Positions 43,471 through 52,836 of a DNA stretch of 64,000 nt are shown piece after piece (the stretch's first letter is position 1; each line of letters begins with the position of its first letter). The notes under the pieces were generated by a model. It did no database searches. It had not been told where the DNA came from and was given only the letters and a program-made list of their open reading frames with translations. A program made the position numbers and the translations under genes. This stretch comes from Saccharopolyspora rhizosphaerae (lineage in GTDB: Bacteria > Actinomycetota > Actinomycetes > Mycobacteriales > Pseudonocardiaceae): positions 124,001-188,000 of the forward strand of contig NZ_RSAA01000002.1 of assembly GCF_003931915.1 (NCBI RefSeq), given 5' to 3'.

Positions 43471-44442
43471 ATGTGCGCGACCGCCGCGCCCGTACTCGAG
43501 GAGCTCCAGTTGGACACCGCTGAGACCGCCGGCCCGAAACCCGTCTTCGCCGGCCGCAGGCCCTGGGGCCCGCAAGTGTCGGTCTACTTCTTCATCCTGG
43601 GACCGCTGCTCGCCTTGGTGGCCGCGGTCCCGCTCGCCTGGGGATGGGGTTTGCGGTGGTGGGACCTGGCGCTCGCGGCCAGCTGGTACGCGTTGACCAT
43701 CCTCGGTGTGACGGTGGGGTACCACCGCTACTTCACCCACGGCGCGTTTCGCGCCAAGCGGTGGCTGCGCATCACCCTCGCCGTGGTGGCGAGCATGGCC
43801 GTGCAGGGGCCGATCATGCACTGGGTCTCCGACCACCGCCGGCACCACGCCTTCGCCGACCGGGAAGGTGACCCGCACTCCCCCTGGGCGTACGGGACCT
43901 CGCCCGCCGCCTTGGTGCGCGGTTTCTGGCACGCGCACATGGGTTGGGTGTTCGAGCGCGACCTGACCAACCAGGAGCGCTTCGTGCCCGACCTGCTCGC
44001 CGACCCCGACATGCGGCTGGTGCACAAGCTCTTCGGGCCGCTGACCGTGGCGTCCTTCCTGCTGCCCGCGCTGATGGGCTGGCTGATCACCGGGACCGCC
44101 TGGGGCGCGCTGACGACGTTCTTCTGGGCCGGGCTGGTCCGCGTGGCGTTCCTGCACCACGTGACGTGGTCGGTGAACTCGATCTGCCACCTGGTGGGTG
44201 AGCGGCCATTCAAGAGCCGCGACAAGGCGGCGAACTTCTGGCCGCTGGCGATCCTGAGCATGGGCGAGTCCTGGCACAACCTGCACCACGCCGACCCGAC
44301 CTGCGCCCGGCACGGCGTGCAGCGCGGTCAGATCGACATCTCGGCCCGGGTCATCTGGTTGTTCGAGAAGGCCGGCTGGGTCCACCACGTCCGCTGGCCC
44401 ACCCCCAACCGCCTCTCCCGCCTCGCCGTCGGCAAGGACTGA
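43471..44442 (+). CDS. Acyl-CoA/fatty-acid desaturase (membrane di-iron)
   Basis: 323-residue membrane enzyme that introduces a double bond into acyl chains using a di-iron centre. The three histidine boxes are present and correctly spaced: HRYFTH (near 88), HRRHH (near 125) and HNLHH (near 270), with helices between. The FHAR-equivalent WHAHMGWVF and the GESWHNLHHAD segment match the delta-9 type. ATG 43471 has only a weak ribosome site; TTG at 43510, with GAGGAG 9 bases upstream, is a real alternative and would remove 13 residues. It appears to be a single gene; a ferredoxin partner is not adjacent. Confidence 0.9.
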   Translation: MCATAAPVLEELQLDTAETAGPKPVFAGRRPWGPQVSVYFFILGPLLALVAAVPLAWGWGLRWWDLALAASWYALTILGVTVGYHRYFTHGAFRAKRWLRITLAVVASMAVQGPIMHWVSDHRRHHAFADREGDPHSPWAYGTSPAALVRGFWHAHMGWVFERDLTNQERFVPDLLADPDMRLVHKLFGPLTVASFLLPALMGWLITGTAWGALTTFFWAGLVRVAFLHHVTWSVNSICHLVGERPFKSRDKAANFWPLAILSMGESWHNLHHADPTCARHGVQRGQIDISARVIWLFEKAGWVHHVRWPTPNRLSRLAVGKD

Positions 44443-44590
44443 CCCCCACCGCAGAGGCTCCGGCAGCCCCGGCGGAGCAGGGCGAGCAAGCGCCCCGCGA
44501 CCGAGCACGGAAACGCGCAGGGCTGCCCCTCACCCGGTCGCCCGCGGTGCCTACGAGCCGGTCTGCCCAGTCGAGGCCATGACCACCCGA

Positions 44591-44985
44591 CACGGCCGAA
44601 AACTCCCACCTCCCGGCGTGTCGTACCAGGCCACGCACACCTTGTTCGAACTTCGCGCGAAGTGCGACCCGAAGTTTCGAGGTCGAACTTCGCGCGAACA
44701 GGTGCTTGTCAGCGGTGGCTGAGGCGCAGGGGAGGCAGAACGCAGACCCTTCCTTCCGCATCCGTTCGAGTGGGTGAGCCCGCGCCTCCGCAACCGAGCG
44801 CAGGAACGCGCGGCGGAATTCTCATCCACCGTGCCCGACACAGCAGAGAACCGTGCCCGACACAACAGAGAGCCTCAGGCGACATGGCAGAGAGGCACCG
44901 ACCCCACACGGCCGGGAACTCTGCACCTCCCGGCGTGTCGTACCAGGTCACGCGCGCGGCCATCGAAATTCGCGCGAAGTGCGAA
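44591..44985. repeat. Duplicated block with TTCGCGCGAA palindromes downstream of the desaturase
   Basis: A roughly 70-base segment near 44591-44665 recurs at 44918-44985. Both share ACACGGCCG, CACCTCCCGGCGTGTCGTAC, CAGG(C/T)CACGC and then a CGAA-TTCGCGCGAAGTGCGA palindrome. The first copy is followed by a second palindrome (44684-44698). A short direct repeat CCGTGCCCGACACA occurs near 44828 and 44852. The whole 554-bp interval (44443-44996) holds no gene I can support. Confidence 0.7.
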
Positions 44986-44996
44986 CAGGTGCGGGG

Positions 44997-45347
44997 TCAG
45001 CGCCGGGCTGAGGTGCAGCGGATGCAGAGGGTGGCTGCGGGGAGCGCTTCGAGGCGTTCCTTGCTGATGCGCTTGCCGCAGCGTTGGCACAGGCCGTAGG
45101 TGCCCTCTTCGACGCGCCGTGCGGCCTCGTCGAGAGCTTCGAGCTCCGCCTTGGCGTCGACCAGCAGGCCCTGGGTCTGGGCGCGCTCGTAGGCGATGGT
45201 GACGCCTTCCGGGTCGTGCTCGTCGTCGTTGGCCGTCCACGTGGCCGACTCGACGATGGACGCGAGGTGTCGCTGCAGCGACTCGATCCGGTGCTGCACC
45301 TCGCTCCGCTGCTCGGCGAGGAGCCTCTCCGACGACTTGCGCGCCAT
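44997..45347 (-). CDS. DksA/TraR-type zinc-finger protein
   Basis: 116 residues. A long N-terminal helical hairpin is followed by a C4 zinc finger CQRCGKRISKERLEALPAA ending CIRC, the DksA/TraR form. Proteobacterial relatives bind the RNA polymerase secondary channel; in actinobacteria such proteins are small, numerous and mostly uncharacterised. The hairpin carries DDEHDPEGVTIAYERAQ, with acidic residues where DksA has its functional tip. It is encoded 26 bases downstream of the terC gene on the same strand, so co-transcription is likely. ATG at 45347. Confidence 0.85.
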   Translation of the reverse strand: MARKSSERLLAEQRSEVQHRIESLQRHLASIVESATWTANDDEHDPEGVTIAYERAQTQGLLVDAKAELEALDEAARRVEEGTYGLCQRCGKRISKERLEALPAATLCIRCTSARR

Positions 45348-45373
45348 GCCTGGTCAACGCGGTGCGGCGAGCA

Positions 45374-46375
45374 TTATTCCGGGTCCGCACCCGTGGTCAC
45401 CGGTTCGGGGGCGGCGCCCCGCCGTTCGCCGCGGGACCGGGCGAGGCTGGCGACCGCGGTGATCGCCAGGGTGAGCACGATGAAGCCCAGCGAGGCGGCG
45501 ATGCCGATGCTGGGGACCGGGACGTGGATCTCCTCGACGTGCGATCCGTGCAGCGCTTCGACGATCAACTTCAGCCCGATGAAGCCGAGGATGACCGCCA
45601 GCCCGTAGGTGAGGTAGATCAGCCTGTCGAGCAGCTCGCCGATGACGAAGTAGAGCTGCCGCAGCCCCATCAGCGCGAAGGCGTTGGCGGTGAAGATGAT
45701 GAAACCGTCCTGGGTCAGCCCGAAGATCGCCGGCATCGAGTCCAGCGCGAAGATGACGTTGGCCAGGCCGAGGGCAGCCACGACCAGCAGCAGGGGTGTG
45801 AAGGTCGGCTTGCCGTCGACGCGGGTGAGCATCTTGCCGCCGTCGTAGGTGTCGGTCGTGGGCACGACCTTCTGCAACGCGCCGATCATGCCGCTGCCCT
45901 CGTCGTCGGGCTCGTCGTCGCCGGCGTCGCGCGCGACCTTGATCGCGGTGTAGATCAGGAAGGCGCCGAAGAGGTAGAACACCCAGTTGAACGCGTGGAG
46001 CACGGCCACACCCGCGGCGATGCAGACCGCCCGCAGCACCAGCGAGATCAGGATGCCGATGTAGAGCACGCGGTGCTGGTGCTCCCGGGGAACCGCGAAG
46101 CGGGACATGATGATCACGAAGACGAACAGGTTGTCGACCGAGAGGCTGTACTCGGTGACGTACCCGGCGAAGAACTCCGCCCCTGCTGTGGACCCGGCGA
46201 AGGTGAACAGCAGTCCGCCGAAGACCGCCGCGAGCGCGACGTAGAAGGCCACCCACAGGCTCGCCTCCTTGACGCCGACCGCGTGCGGTCGCCGCCCCAC
46301 CACCAGCAGGTCGGCCACGATCAGGCCGAGCAGCGCGACCAGCGTCACCGCCCACACCCACACCGGGAAGTCCAT
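45374..46375 (-). CDS. TerC family integral membrane protein
   Basis: 333-residue protein with about nine membrane helices. TerC family members take part in tellurite resistance or manganese export. Landmarks are VWAVTLVALLGLIVADLLVV, the signature acidic segment SLSVDNLFVFVIIM in helix 3, LYIGILISLVLRA, and the second copy ANVIFALDSMPAIFGLTQD; the conserved acidic residues (SVDN, ALDS) line the transport path. Full length for the family. The 270 bases upstream (46376-46645) hold no gene and no yybP-ykoY riboswitch that I can recognise. Confidence 0.9.
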   Translation of the reverse strand: MDFPVWVWAVTLVALLGLIVADLLVVGRRPHAVGVKEASLWVAFYVALAAVFGGLLFTFAGSTAGAEFFAGYVTEYSLSVDNLFVFVIIMSRFAVPREHQHRVLYIGILISLVLRAVCIAAGVAVLHAFNWVFYLFGAFLIYTAIKVARDAGDDEPDDEGSGMIGALQKVVPTTDTYDGGKMLTRVDGKPTFTPLLLVVAALGLANVIFALDSMPAIFGLTQDGFIIFTANAFALMGLRQLYFVIGELLDRLIYLTYGLAVILGFIGLKLIVEALHGSHVEEIHVPVPSIGIAASLGFIVLTLAITAVASLARSRGERRGAAPEPVTTGADPE

Positions 46376-46645
46376 CCGCGTCCCCTCACCCCGAACGACT
46401 GCGCTCCTCGCCCGACCGACGAGTGCATGCAGAACACTGTTTGGAGAACCAGACCCCCGAGCGATCAGCGTGACGATCCCACCTAATTCGGACGAAATTT
46501 CAGGCCGCCCGGAGATGAATCACAACCAGCCGAGGCAGTTTGGTCACTGGCGTCCGATTCATCCTCGACGGCAATTCTTCCGCCCGTCCACACTGGACTT
46601 GTGCTCGCACGTGCGGTGAGACGCTCCTCCTCCGGTCGCCTCGGG

Positions 46646-47257
46646 TCAAGGCGTGCGGACCAGTGCCGCGAACCAGCGCCGGTCGACCTCGAACACCCGC
46701 GGGCGGAAACCCGCTGCCAGCGCCGCGATGGCCTCGGCACCGACTGTGGCCCAGCGGAAGGCCCGCCCGCTGCGCCCGCGGTCGACGACGCTCCCCGTGC
46801 CGCACCAGGTCCCCGCACCGGGTGGCTCGACCTCCACCCACGCCACTCCCCCCGGCTGCAGCAGCCGGTGCACCCGGTCGAGCAACGCCACCGGGTCACC
46901 CCCGATCCCGATGTTGCCGTCGAGCAGCAGCGCTTCGCGCCAACTCCCGTCCGCGGGCAGCGGGTCGAACACGTCGCGGTGCAGCGCCGGCGCTCCGCGC
47001 GCGACGGTCATCCCGACCGCCAGTGGCGAGTTGTCGATCCCCAGGCACAGCACGCCGCGGTCGGTCAGGGCGGCGGCGAGCCTCCCGGGGCCGCAGCCGA
47101 TGTCGAGCACCGGGCCCCGGCACGCCGCGAGGACGTGGCGGTCGGCGGCGTCCGGCGTGGCCATCCAGCGGTGCCCTGGCAGGGTGCGGGCGCGGCCGTC
47201 GCTGGTCTCCAGCGTGGTGGCGGCACCGCGCAGCGCGGCGTCGAAACTCCCGCTCAC
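46646..47257 (-). CDS. Class I SAM-dependent methyltransferase in envelope cluster
   Basis: 203-residue methyltransferase. SAM motif I is VLDIGCGPGRLAAAL (near residues 51-65), then LCLGIDNSPLAVGM, and LLLDGNIGIGGDPVALLDRV as motif IV. GTG at 47257 overlaps the DUF2064 stop (GTGA), completing a three-gene chain GT2, DUF2064, methyltransferase with 4-base overlaps at both junctions. This trio is a recurrent actinobacterial neighbourhood. The substrate is unknown; an envelope glycan or lipid is a guess from its partners. Confidence 0.85.
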   Translation of the reverse strand: MSGSFDAALRGAATTLETSDGRARTLPGHRWMATPDAADRHVLAACRGPVLDIGCGPGRLAAALTDRGVLCLGIDNSPLAVGMTVARGAPALHRDVFDPLPADGSWREALLLDGNIGIGGDPVALLDRVHRLLQPGGVAWVEVEPPGAGTWCGTGSVVDRGRSGRAFRWATVGAEAIAALAAGFRPRVFEVDRRWFAALVRTP

Positions 47258-47910
47258 CACGTGTGCTGGGCCAGCGCTGCGGCGAACCGGGTGTGCGGGA
47301 CCTCCGCGGCCACGACGTGGGCGTCGGACATGGTGTCGACGTCGGCGAGCACGGGCAGCGTTGCCACCCGCAGCCCGGCGTCGCAGAGGGCGTGGAGGGT
47401 GCGGCGACCGGTGTCGGGACGCGAAGTCGGGATGCCGGCGAGGAGCGCGGCCGCGCGCGGATCGCGGAAGCCGATGGCCCACCAGCCCCCGTCCGCGGCC
47501 GGGCCGCACACGGCGTCGGCACCGCTCAAGCGGTGGCAGGCCTCGGCGAGCAGGTCCGCGGAGACCTGCGGGGTGTCCATGCCGATCTGCAGCACCGGCG
47601 ATCCCGGGTGGGCGACCGCGGTGTCGGCGTGGGCGGCGGCCAGGCGCTGCGGGAACCCGTCGCCGCGCTGGGGCAGCAGCGTGCCGAGCCCGAGCCGGGA
47701 GCGCAGTTCGGCGGCGCGGGCGGCCCGGCGGAGGTCGCCGGTGAGCGCGACCACCGGGTGCGCGCCGGAGGTGGCGTGGACGGCGTCGAGCGTGTCGAGC
47801 AGGCTCGCTGCGGCGAGGTCGGCGGCCTGCTCGGGTTTGGCGGGCGGGCACAGGCGGGTCTTGGCCAGACCCGGTACGGGCGCCTTGGCGACGACGAGCA
47901 GAGCGGTCAT
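47254..47910 (-). CDS. DUF2064 / TIGR04282-type glycosyltransferase-like protein
   Basis: 218-residue GT-A-fold protein. Landmarks are LLVVAKAPVPGLAKTRLCPP (nucleotide-sugar binding start), VVALTGDLRRAAR, QRGDGFPQRLAAAHADT, IGMDTPQVSADLL (metal and nucleotide site) and GPAADGGWWAIGF. The family is named from arsenosugar-linked members, but most are of unknown role. ATG overlaps the GT2 stop in ATGA. Confidence 0.87.
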   Translation of the reverse strand: MTALLVVAKAPVPGLAKTRLCPPAKPEQAADLAAASLLDTLDAVHATSGAHPVVALTGDLRRAARAAELRSRLGLGTLLPQRGDGFPQRLAAAHADTAVAHPGSPVLQIGMDTPQVSADLLAEACHRLSGADAVCGPAADGGWWAIGFRDPRAAALLAGIPTSRPDTGRRTLHALCDAGLRVATLPVLADVDTMSDAHVVAAEVPHTRFAAALAQHTW

Positions 47911-48566
47911 CGCAACACCCGTGCCATGTCGCGGGTGGCGCGCAGCGTGCCGCGCACCGAGCCGGAGACCTTCGAGCGGGTGCCTGCGGCGCGGGGCCGG
48001 TACGCGACGTCGGTCTCGACGATCCGCCAGCCCGCCTGCCCGGCCTTGCGCAGCAGCTCCAGCGGATACCCGAACGCGCGGTCGGTGACGTCGAGCCGCA
48101 GCAGGTCCGCCCGCCGGACCGCGCGGACCGGCGCGATGTCGTGCACCGGCACGCCACCACGTCGCAGCAGGGCGGCGATCAGCGCGTTGCCCGCACGGGC
48201 GTGCCAGGGCCAGGCACCGGGCCGGGTGGGCACCCGGCGGCCCACCGCCAGGTCGACCCCGGAGCGCACCTGCCCGACCAGGCGCGGCAGGACTGCCAGG
48301 TCGAGCGAGCCGTCGCAGTCGGCGAAGCAGACGATCTCGTTCTCGGCGGCCTCCAGGCCGGCGTGCACGGCGGCTCCGTAACCGCGGTGAGCTTCGGCGA
48401 CCACGGTCGCGCCGAGGCCGGCGGCGACCTCCGCGGACCCGTCGCAGGAGCCGTTGTCCACCACCAGCGCGCGGTACCCGAGCGGCAGGGCCGCGAGCAC
48501 TCCGGGCAGCGCGGCGGCTTCGTCCAGGCAGGGCAGCACCACGTCCACTTCGTCCACACCAACCAT
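47907..48566 (-). CDS. Family 2 glycosyltransferase
   Basis: 219-residue GT2 enzyme without C-terminal membrane segments. Landmarks are VDVVLPCLDEAAALPGVLAAL (nucleotide-sugar site), ALVVDNGSCDGSAEVAAGL, HRGYGAAVHAGLEAAE and the DXD-like FADCDGSLD (near residue 83), typical of dolichyl-phosphate-mannose-synthase-like GT2 enzymes. It heads a three-gene operon. ATG at 48566; CTTACG direct repeats lie 39-72 bases upstream in the divergent promoter region. Confidence 0.88.
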   Translation of the reverse strand: MVGVDEVDVVLPCLDEAAALPGVLAALPLGYRALVVDNGSCDGSAEVAAGLGATVVAEAHRGYGAAVHAGLEAAENEIVCFADCDGSLDLAVLPRLVGQVRSGVDLAVGRRVPTRPGAWPWHARAGNALIAALLRRGGVPVHDIAPVRAVRRADLLRLDVTDRAFGYPLELLRKAGQAGWRIVETDVAYRPRAAGTRSKVSGSVRGTLRATRDMARVLR

Positions 48567-48604
48567 GCAACCGCACTCCTGGATCAGCGAAAACCGCTGC
48601 GGCT

Positions 48605-48638
48605 CTTACGGATTCCTTACGCGAGGGAATTTCTTACG
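48605..48638. promoter_or_regulatory. CTTACG direct repeats, response-regulator site candidate
   Basis: CTTACG occurs at 48605, 48616 and 48633. The first pair is spaced 11 bp, as in OmpR/PhoB-type sites, and the third copy reads CTTACGAG. A similar pair occurs at 52837 and 52848 in the other divergent promoter of the cluster. Confidence 0.5.
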
Positions 48639-48700
48639 AGGTTCTGACGGAACGTGCCGCCGAGTTGGCCGGAACGGGGTGCCCGATTACCGTCGCGGCG

Positions 48701-49969
48701 ATGCCGTCCCCAGCCCGTACCGACCTCGTCGCGTCCGCTCTGGCCCTGCTCGTGGTGACCGCCACGGCGGTGGCCGGTGCGGCGCTCAACCGCGCCGGCG
48801 CCCCCTTGTTCGCCGATGCTGCTCCGCTGTTCGGCTTCTGGCACCCGCACGTCGGGCTCGGCACACCGCTCGCCGTCGCCGTCGCCGTGGTGGTGATCGC
48901 GTGGGGACCGCTGTGCGCCACCCGCCTGCCCTGGCGCCCGCTGCTGGCAGCGGGCTACGCCGCAGCGCTGGCCTGGACGGTGTCGCTTGCGCTGGGGGGC
49001 GGGTGGCGCGCGGGCATCACCGATCGGCTGACCGACTGGACCGAGTACTTGCACGACGTGCCCCGGGTGCACGACGTCGGCGCGGTGATCGGCGAGTTCA
49101 ACCAGCACGTCCTCGCAGGTCAACCCGGGTCCTGGACGGTGCACGTGTCGGGCCATCCGCCGGGTGCGCTGGTGTTCTACACCTGGCTGGACCGGCTCGG
49201 TCTCGGCGGCGGGACGTGGGCGTCGACCGTGACGCTGCTGGTCGGCGGGCTGGCCGCGGTGGCGGTGCCGGTGACGGTCAAGGCGCTGCGCGACGAAGAC
49301 GCGGCCCGTGCGGTGGTCCCCTTCGTCGTGCTGTTCCCCGGGGCGGTGTGGATGGGCGTGTCAGCCGACGGCCTGTTCACCGGGGTCACCGCCACCGGGA
49401 TCGCGCTGCTGGCGATGCGCCGAGCCGTGCCGGTGCTGCTCGGCGGCGTGCTGCTGGGTTTCGCGCTGTTCCTCAGCTACGGGCTGGTGCTGGTGGCCCT
49501 GATCGCCGTCGCCGTCGTCGGCCGTGCCTGGTGGAAGCTGCCCGTGGCGGCCGCCGGAGCCCTGCTCGTGGTCGGGGTCTTCGCGGCACACGGGTTCTGG
49601 TGGCTCGACGGCTACCACCTGGTCGTGCAGCGCTACCACCAGGGTGAGTTCGCGCAGCGTCCCTACGCCTACTGGGTGTTTGGCAACCTCGGCGCCTTCC
49701 TGCTCTCGGCCGGTCCGCTGGTGGTCGCCGCGCTGGGCCGGGCCCGGCTCAACGCCCTGTCAGGCCCGGTGCTGGCCGCGGGCGCAGCGGTGGTGCTGGC
49801 GGATCTGTCCGGGTTGAGCAAGGCTGAGGTGGAACGGATCTGGTTGCCCTTCGGGGTGTGGTTCGCCGTGGCGGGGGCGTTGCTGCCGGCCCGGTCCCGC
49901 CGGTGGTGGCTGGGGGTGCAGGCGGTGACCGCGCTGAGCGTCGAGCACGTGATCGCGACGAGCTGGTGA
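48701..49969 (+). CDS. GT-C-like multi-spanning membrane protein
   Basis: 422 residues with around ten or more membrane helices and an extracytoplasmic loop after the second or third helix (DRLTDWTEYLHDVPRVHDV, then WTVHVSGHPPGALVFYTWLD). The layout and the late ERIWLPFGVWFA motif resemble polyprenyl-phosphate-sugar-dependent GT-C glycosyltransferases. It probably moves a sugar from a lipid carrier outside the membrane. ATG at 48701 lacks a clear ribosome site; an in-frame GTG upstream at 48665 is possible. Followed 5 bases later by the response regulator gene. Confidence 0.75.
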   Translation: MPSPARTDLVASALALLVVTATAVAGAALNRAGAPLFADAAPLFGFWHPHVGLGTPLAVAVAVVVIAWGPLCATRLPWRPLLAAGYAAALAWTVSLALGGGWRAGITDRLTDWTEYLHDVPRVHDVGAVIGEFNQHVLAGQPGSWTVHVSGHPPGALVFYTWLDRLGLGGGTWASTVTLLVGGLAAVAVPVTVKALRDEDAARAVVPFVVLFPGAVWMGVSADGLFTGVTATGIALLAMRRAVPVLLGGVLLGFALFLSYGLVLVALIAVAVVGRAWWKLPVAAAGALLVVGVFAAHGFWWLDGYHLVVQRYHQGEFAQRPYAYWVFGNLGAFLLSAGPLVVAALGRARLNALSGPVLAAGAAVVLADLSGLSKAEVERIWLPFGVWFAVAGALLPARSRRWWLGVQAVTALSVEHVIATSW

Positions 49970-49974
49970 GGACG

Positions 49975-50673
49975 ATGCGCGAGCAGGTCGGGCGGGTGCT
50001 GGTCGTCGACGACGACCACGCGGTGCGCGACGTCGTCCGCCGCTACCTCGAACGCGCGGGCTACGAGGTGCTCCTCGCCGGGGACGGGGAGACGGCGCTG
50101 CGCAGCTACGCCGAGCACCGGCCGGACCTTGTCGTGCTGGACCTGATGCTGCCCGGCATCGGCGGCCGGGACGTGTGCCGCGCGGTGCGCGAGCACGGAT
50201 CGGTTCCGGTGGTGGTGCTGACCGCGCTCGGTGAGGAGTCCGACCGGGTCGCGGGCTTGGAACTGGGAGCCGACGACTACGTGGTCAAGCCGTTCAGCCC
50301 CCGCGAGCTGGTGCTGCGGGTGACCTCGGTGCTCCGCCGCGCCACCCACGCCCCACCGGTGATGCAGGAGTCCGTCGTGGACGGTTCGCTCGTCCTCGAC
50401 CCCGCCGCGCGCCGCTGCACGCTGGACGGCGTCGAACTGGCGCTGACCACGCGCGAGTTCGACCTGCTGGCCCACCTGATGCGCAACCCGGGACGGGCCT
50501 TCACCCGCGCCGAACTGCTCGAGTCGGTGTGGGGCTGGAACTTCGGCGACCAGTCGACCGTGACCGTCCACATGCGGCGGTTGCGGGAGAAGATCGAGCC
50601 ACGGCCCGACCGCCCGCACCGGATCAGCACCGTGTGGGGCGTCGGGTACCGCTACGACCCCGAGGCCGGATGA
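49975..50673 (+). CDS. OmpR/PhoB-family response regulator
   Basis: 232 residues. The receiver domain (1-120) has acidic residues in VVDDDHAV, the phospho-acceptor Asp in VVLDLMLPG (near 55), Thr in VLTALGEE and Lys in [10 protein letters not shown]. The winged-helix DNA-binding domain (about 132-228) includes [24 protein letters not shown] and [13 protein letters not shown]. It is encoded directly with its kinase (ATGA overlap) and downstream of the GT-C gene. The likely targets are the two divergent promoters bearing CTTACG repeats. Confidence 0.92.
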   Translation: MREQVGRVLVVDDDHAVRDVVRRYLERAGYEVLLAGDGETALRSYAEHRPDLVVLDLMLPGIGGRDVCRAVREHGSVPVVVLTALGEESDRVAGLELGADDYVVKPFSPRELVLRVTSVLRRATHAPPVMQESVVDGSLVLDPAARRCTLDGVELALTTREFDLLAHLMRNPGRAFTRAELLESVWGWNFGDQSTVTVHMRRLREKIEPRPDRPHRISTVWGVGYRYDPEAG

Positions 50674-51701
50674 TGGACCTGCTCACCGAGCTCACCCACG
50701 TCGTTCCGTACGCGATCGGCCTGTCGCTGCCCGTCGCGCTCCTCGGTGCGGCCCTGCTCTTCCTGCTGCGGCACCGCTCGCTGGCCACCGCGCTGACGGT
50801 GCTGGTGCTGGTTCCCCTGCTTGCCACGATGGCCGGCGTCCTGGGCGTCACCGGGTTCATGTTCGGCCCGCAGCTGACCACCGTGGTGGTCATCTGCACC
50901 GCCGTCGGGGTGGTGACCGTGCCGGTCGCGGTGGTGCTGGGCCGCAACATCGCCCGTCGGAGCGTCTGGGAACGCGAGGCGCGCGCCCGGGAGCGCGCCG
51001 CCGAGGCCTCCCGCCGCGAGCTGGTCGCCTGGATCAGCCACGACCTGCGCACGCCCTTGTCGGGGATCCGCGCGATGGCCGAAGCGCTGGCCGACGGCGT
51101 CGTCGACGAGCCCGGTGAGGTCTGCTCCTACGCCGGGCGCATCCAGGGCGAAGCCGAACGGCTCTCGCGCATGGTGGACGACCTGTTCGAACTGTCCCGC
51201 ATCACCGCCGGGGCGCTGCACCTGGAGTTCTCCGCCGTGCCGCTGCACGACGTGGTCAGCGAAGCCGTCGCCGCCGAGAACCCGCGCGCACAGCGGCGGG
51301 GCGTGCGGCTGTCGACGGAGACCGAGCAGTGGCCCGTGGTCGCCGGCAGCGACGCGGAACTGGCCCGGGTGGTGCGCAACCTGCTGTCCAACGCCATCCG
51401 GCACACCCCGCCCCGCGGGTCGGTCGTGCTCAGCGCGGGGCGGAGCGGGGAGCAGGCGTGGCTGCGCGTCGACGACGCGTGCGGCGGGATCGACGACTCC
51501 GAGCTGGAACGGGTTTTCGAGGTGGCCTACCGAGGCGATCAGGCCCGCGGTGACGGCGACCGGGAACCCGCGGGCGCCGGGCTCGGTCTGGCGATCGCGC
51601 ACGGCCTGGTGCAGGCCCACCGCGGCGAGATCCACGCCCGCAACCACGGCCTCGGCTGCCGGTTCGAGGTCCGGTTACCGCTGGCTGCCGGCGGATCCTG
51701 A
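50670..51701 (+). CDS. Sensor histidine kinase partner
   Basis: 343-residue kinase with an N-terminal membrane region of about three helices and almost no extracytoplasmic domain, so it probably senses within or near the membrane. The H-box is [15 protein letters not shown] (near residue 120), the N-box [13 protein letters not shown], then DDACGGID and [13 protein letters not shown]. Two adjacent ATGs (50670, 50673) are possible; the first overlaps the regulator stop in ATGA. Its 3' end overlaps the opposing epimerase gene by 27 bases. Confidence 0.9.
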   Translation: MMDLLTELTHVVPYAIGLSLPVALLGAALLFLLRHRSLATALTVLVLVPLLATMAGVLGVTGFMFGPQLTTVVVICTAVGVVTVPVAVVLGRNIARRSVWEREARARERAAEASRRELVAWISHDLRTPLSGIRAMAEALADGVVDEPGEVCSYAGRIQGEAERLSRMVDDLFELSRITAGALHLEFSAVPLHDVVSEAVAAENPRAQRRGVRLSTETEQWPVVAGSDAELARVVRNLLSNAIRHTPPRGSVVLSAGRSGEQAWLRVDDACGGIDDSELERVFEVAYRGDQARGDGDREPAGAGLGLAIAHGLVQAHRGEIHARNHGLGCRFEVRLPLAAGGS

Positions 51702-52766
51702 GCGACTCCGCCGCAGTTCCTGGCCGACGGTCTCGCGGAGCGGGGCCTCGGCGAACTCGCGCACCCCGTCGGCGAAACCCGTCCGCGCGCGGAAGCCCAG
51801 CACGCGTCGCGCCTTGGCGGGGTCCGCCACGACGTGCCGGACGTCGTTGGGGCGCGTTCCCCCGACCACGCGCGGGCGGGGCCCGCCGCAGGCCTGCGCC
51901 AGCGCCTCGGCGAGTTCACCGATGGTGCGCGGCTGCCCGGAGCAGATGTTGACCGCGTCCAGCACGCCGCGGAGCGGCTGGGCCTCCACCGCCGCGAGGT
52001 TGGCGGCGGCCACGTCGCGCACGTGCACGAAGTCGCGGCGTTGCTCGCCGTCCTCCAGCACTCGCGGCGCCTCGCCGCGGTGCAGGGCGGAGCGGAACAG
52101 CGAGGCCACCCCGGCGTAGGGGGTGCCGCTGGGCATCCGCGGCCCGTAGACGTTGTGGTAGCGCAACGCGCGCACGCTCCCGCCCGTCTGCCGGGCCCAG
52201 GCCGCAGCGAGGTGCTCCTGGGCGAGCTTGGTGGCCGCGTAGGTGCTGCGGGGATCGAGCGGGGCGTCCTCGGGCACCAGTTCCGGTTCCAGCGGCCGGT
52301 GACACCAGGGGCACGGCGGTTCGAAGCGTCCTGCCTCGACGTCCGCGGCACGCCGCTCACCGGGGCGGACCAGACCGTGCTCGGCGCAGCGGTAGCGGCC
52401 TTCGCCGTAGACGACCATCGAGGAGGCCAGCACGAGCCGCCGCACACCCGTTTCGTGCATCGCGGCCAGCAGGACCGCGGTGCCGAGGTCGTTGTGCGCG
52501 GCGTAGTCCGGCATGTCGGTCGGGTCCACGCCGTGCCCGACCATCGCGGCCTGGTGGCAGACGACGTCGACACCGCGCAGCAGGTCGCGCACCAGGTCGG
52601 CGTCGCGCACGTCGCCGCGCACCAGCGGGTGCCGGGTCTGCGGTGGCCCGCCGTGCGCTTGCGGGAGCAGCGCGTCGAGGGCGACGACTTCGTGGCCGTG
52701 GTCGGTGAGGGTGTCGGCGATGGCCGAGCCGATGAACCCGGCGGCGCCGGTCAGCAGGATGCGCAC
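51675..52766 (-). CDS. NAD-dependent epimerase/dehydratase with a zinc-ribbon-like insert
   Basis: 363-residue extended SDR, nucleotide-sugar epimerase type. The Rossmann motif [13 protein letters not shown] is at residues 4-16, [11 protein letters not shown] follows, and the catalytic pair is in STYAATK. Between these, a Cys/His-containing insert (GRYRCAEHG, then about 25 residues, then CPWCHRP) could bind zinc; most epimerases lack it. GTG at 52766 brings the Rossmann motif to the N-terminus; ATG at 52823 would add 19 residues. It is divergent from the molybdopterin oxidoreductase, with CTTACG repeats between. Confidence 0.87.
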   Translation of the reverse strand: MRILLTGAAGFIGSAIADTLTDHGHEVVALDALLPQAHGGPPQTRHPLVRGDVRDADLVRDLLRGVDVVCHQAAMVGHGVDPTDMPDYAAHNDLGTAVLLAAMHETGVRRLVLASSMVVYGEGRYRCAEHGLVRPGERRAADVEAGRFEPPCPWCHRPLEPELVPEDAPLDPRSTYAATKLAQEHLAAAWARQTGGSVRALRYHNVYGPRMPSGTPYAGVASLFRSALHRGEAPRVLEDGEQRRDFVHVRDVAAANLAAVEAQPLRGVLDAVNICSGQPRTIGELAEALAQACGGPRPRVVGGTRPNDVRHVVADPAKARRVLGFRARTGFADGVREFAEAPLRETVGQELRRSRSGSAGSQR

Positions 52767-52836
52767 GGTCCCGACGGTAGGACGCGACCCGGCTCGAGCG
52801 GTCCGAGCGAGCGTGGATGTCATCGTTCCACAAGAA

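Noticed and set aside
46376..46645. yybP-ykoY manganese riboswitch before terC
   Set aside because: No recognisable conserved core or paired structure in this interval.
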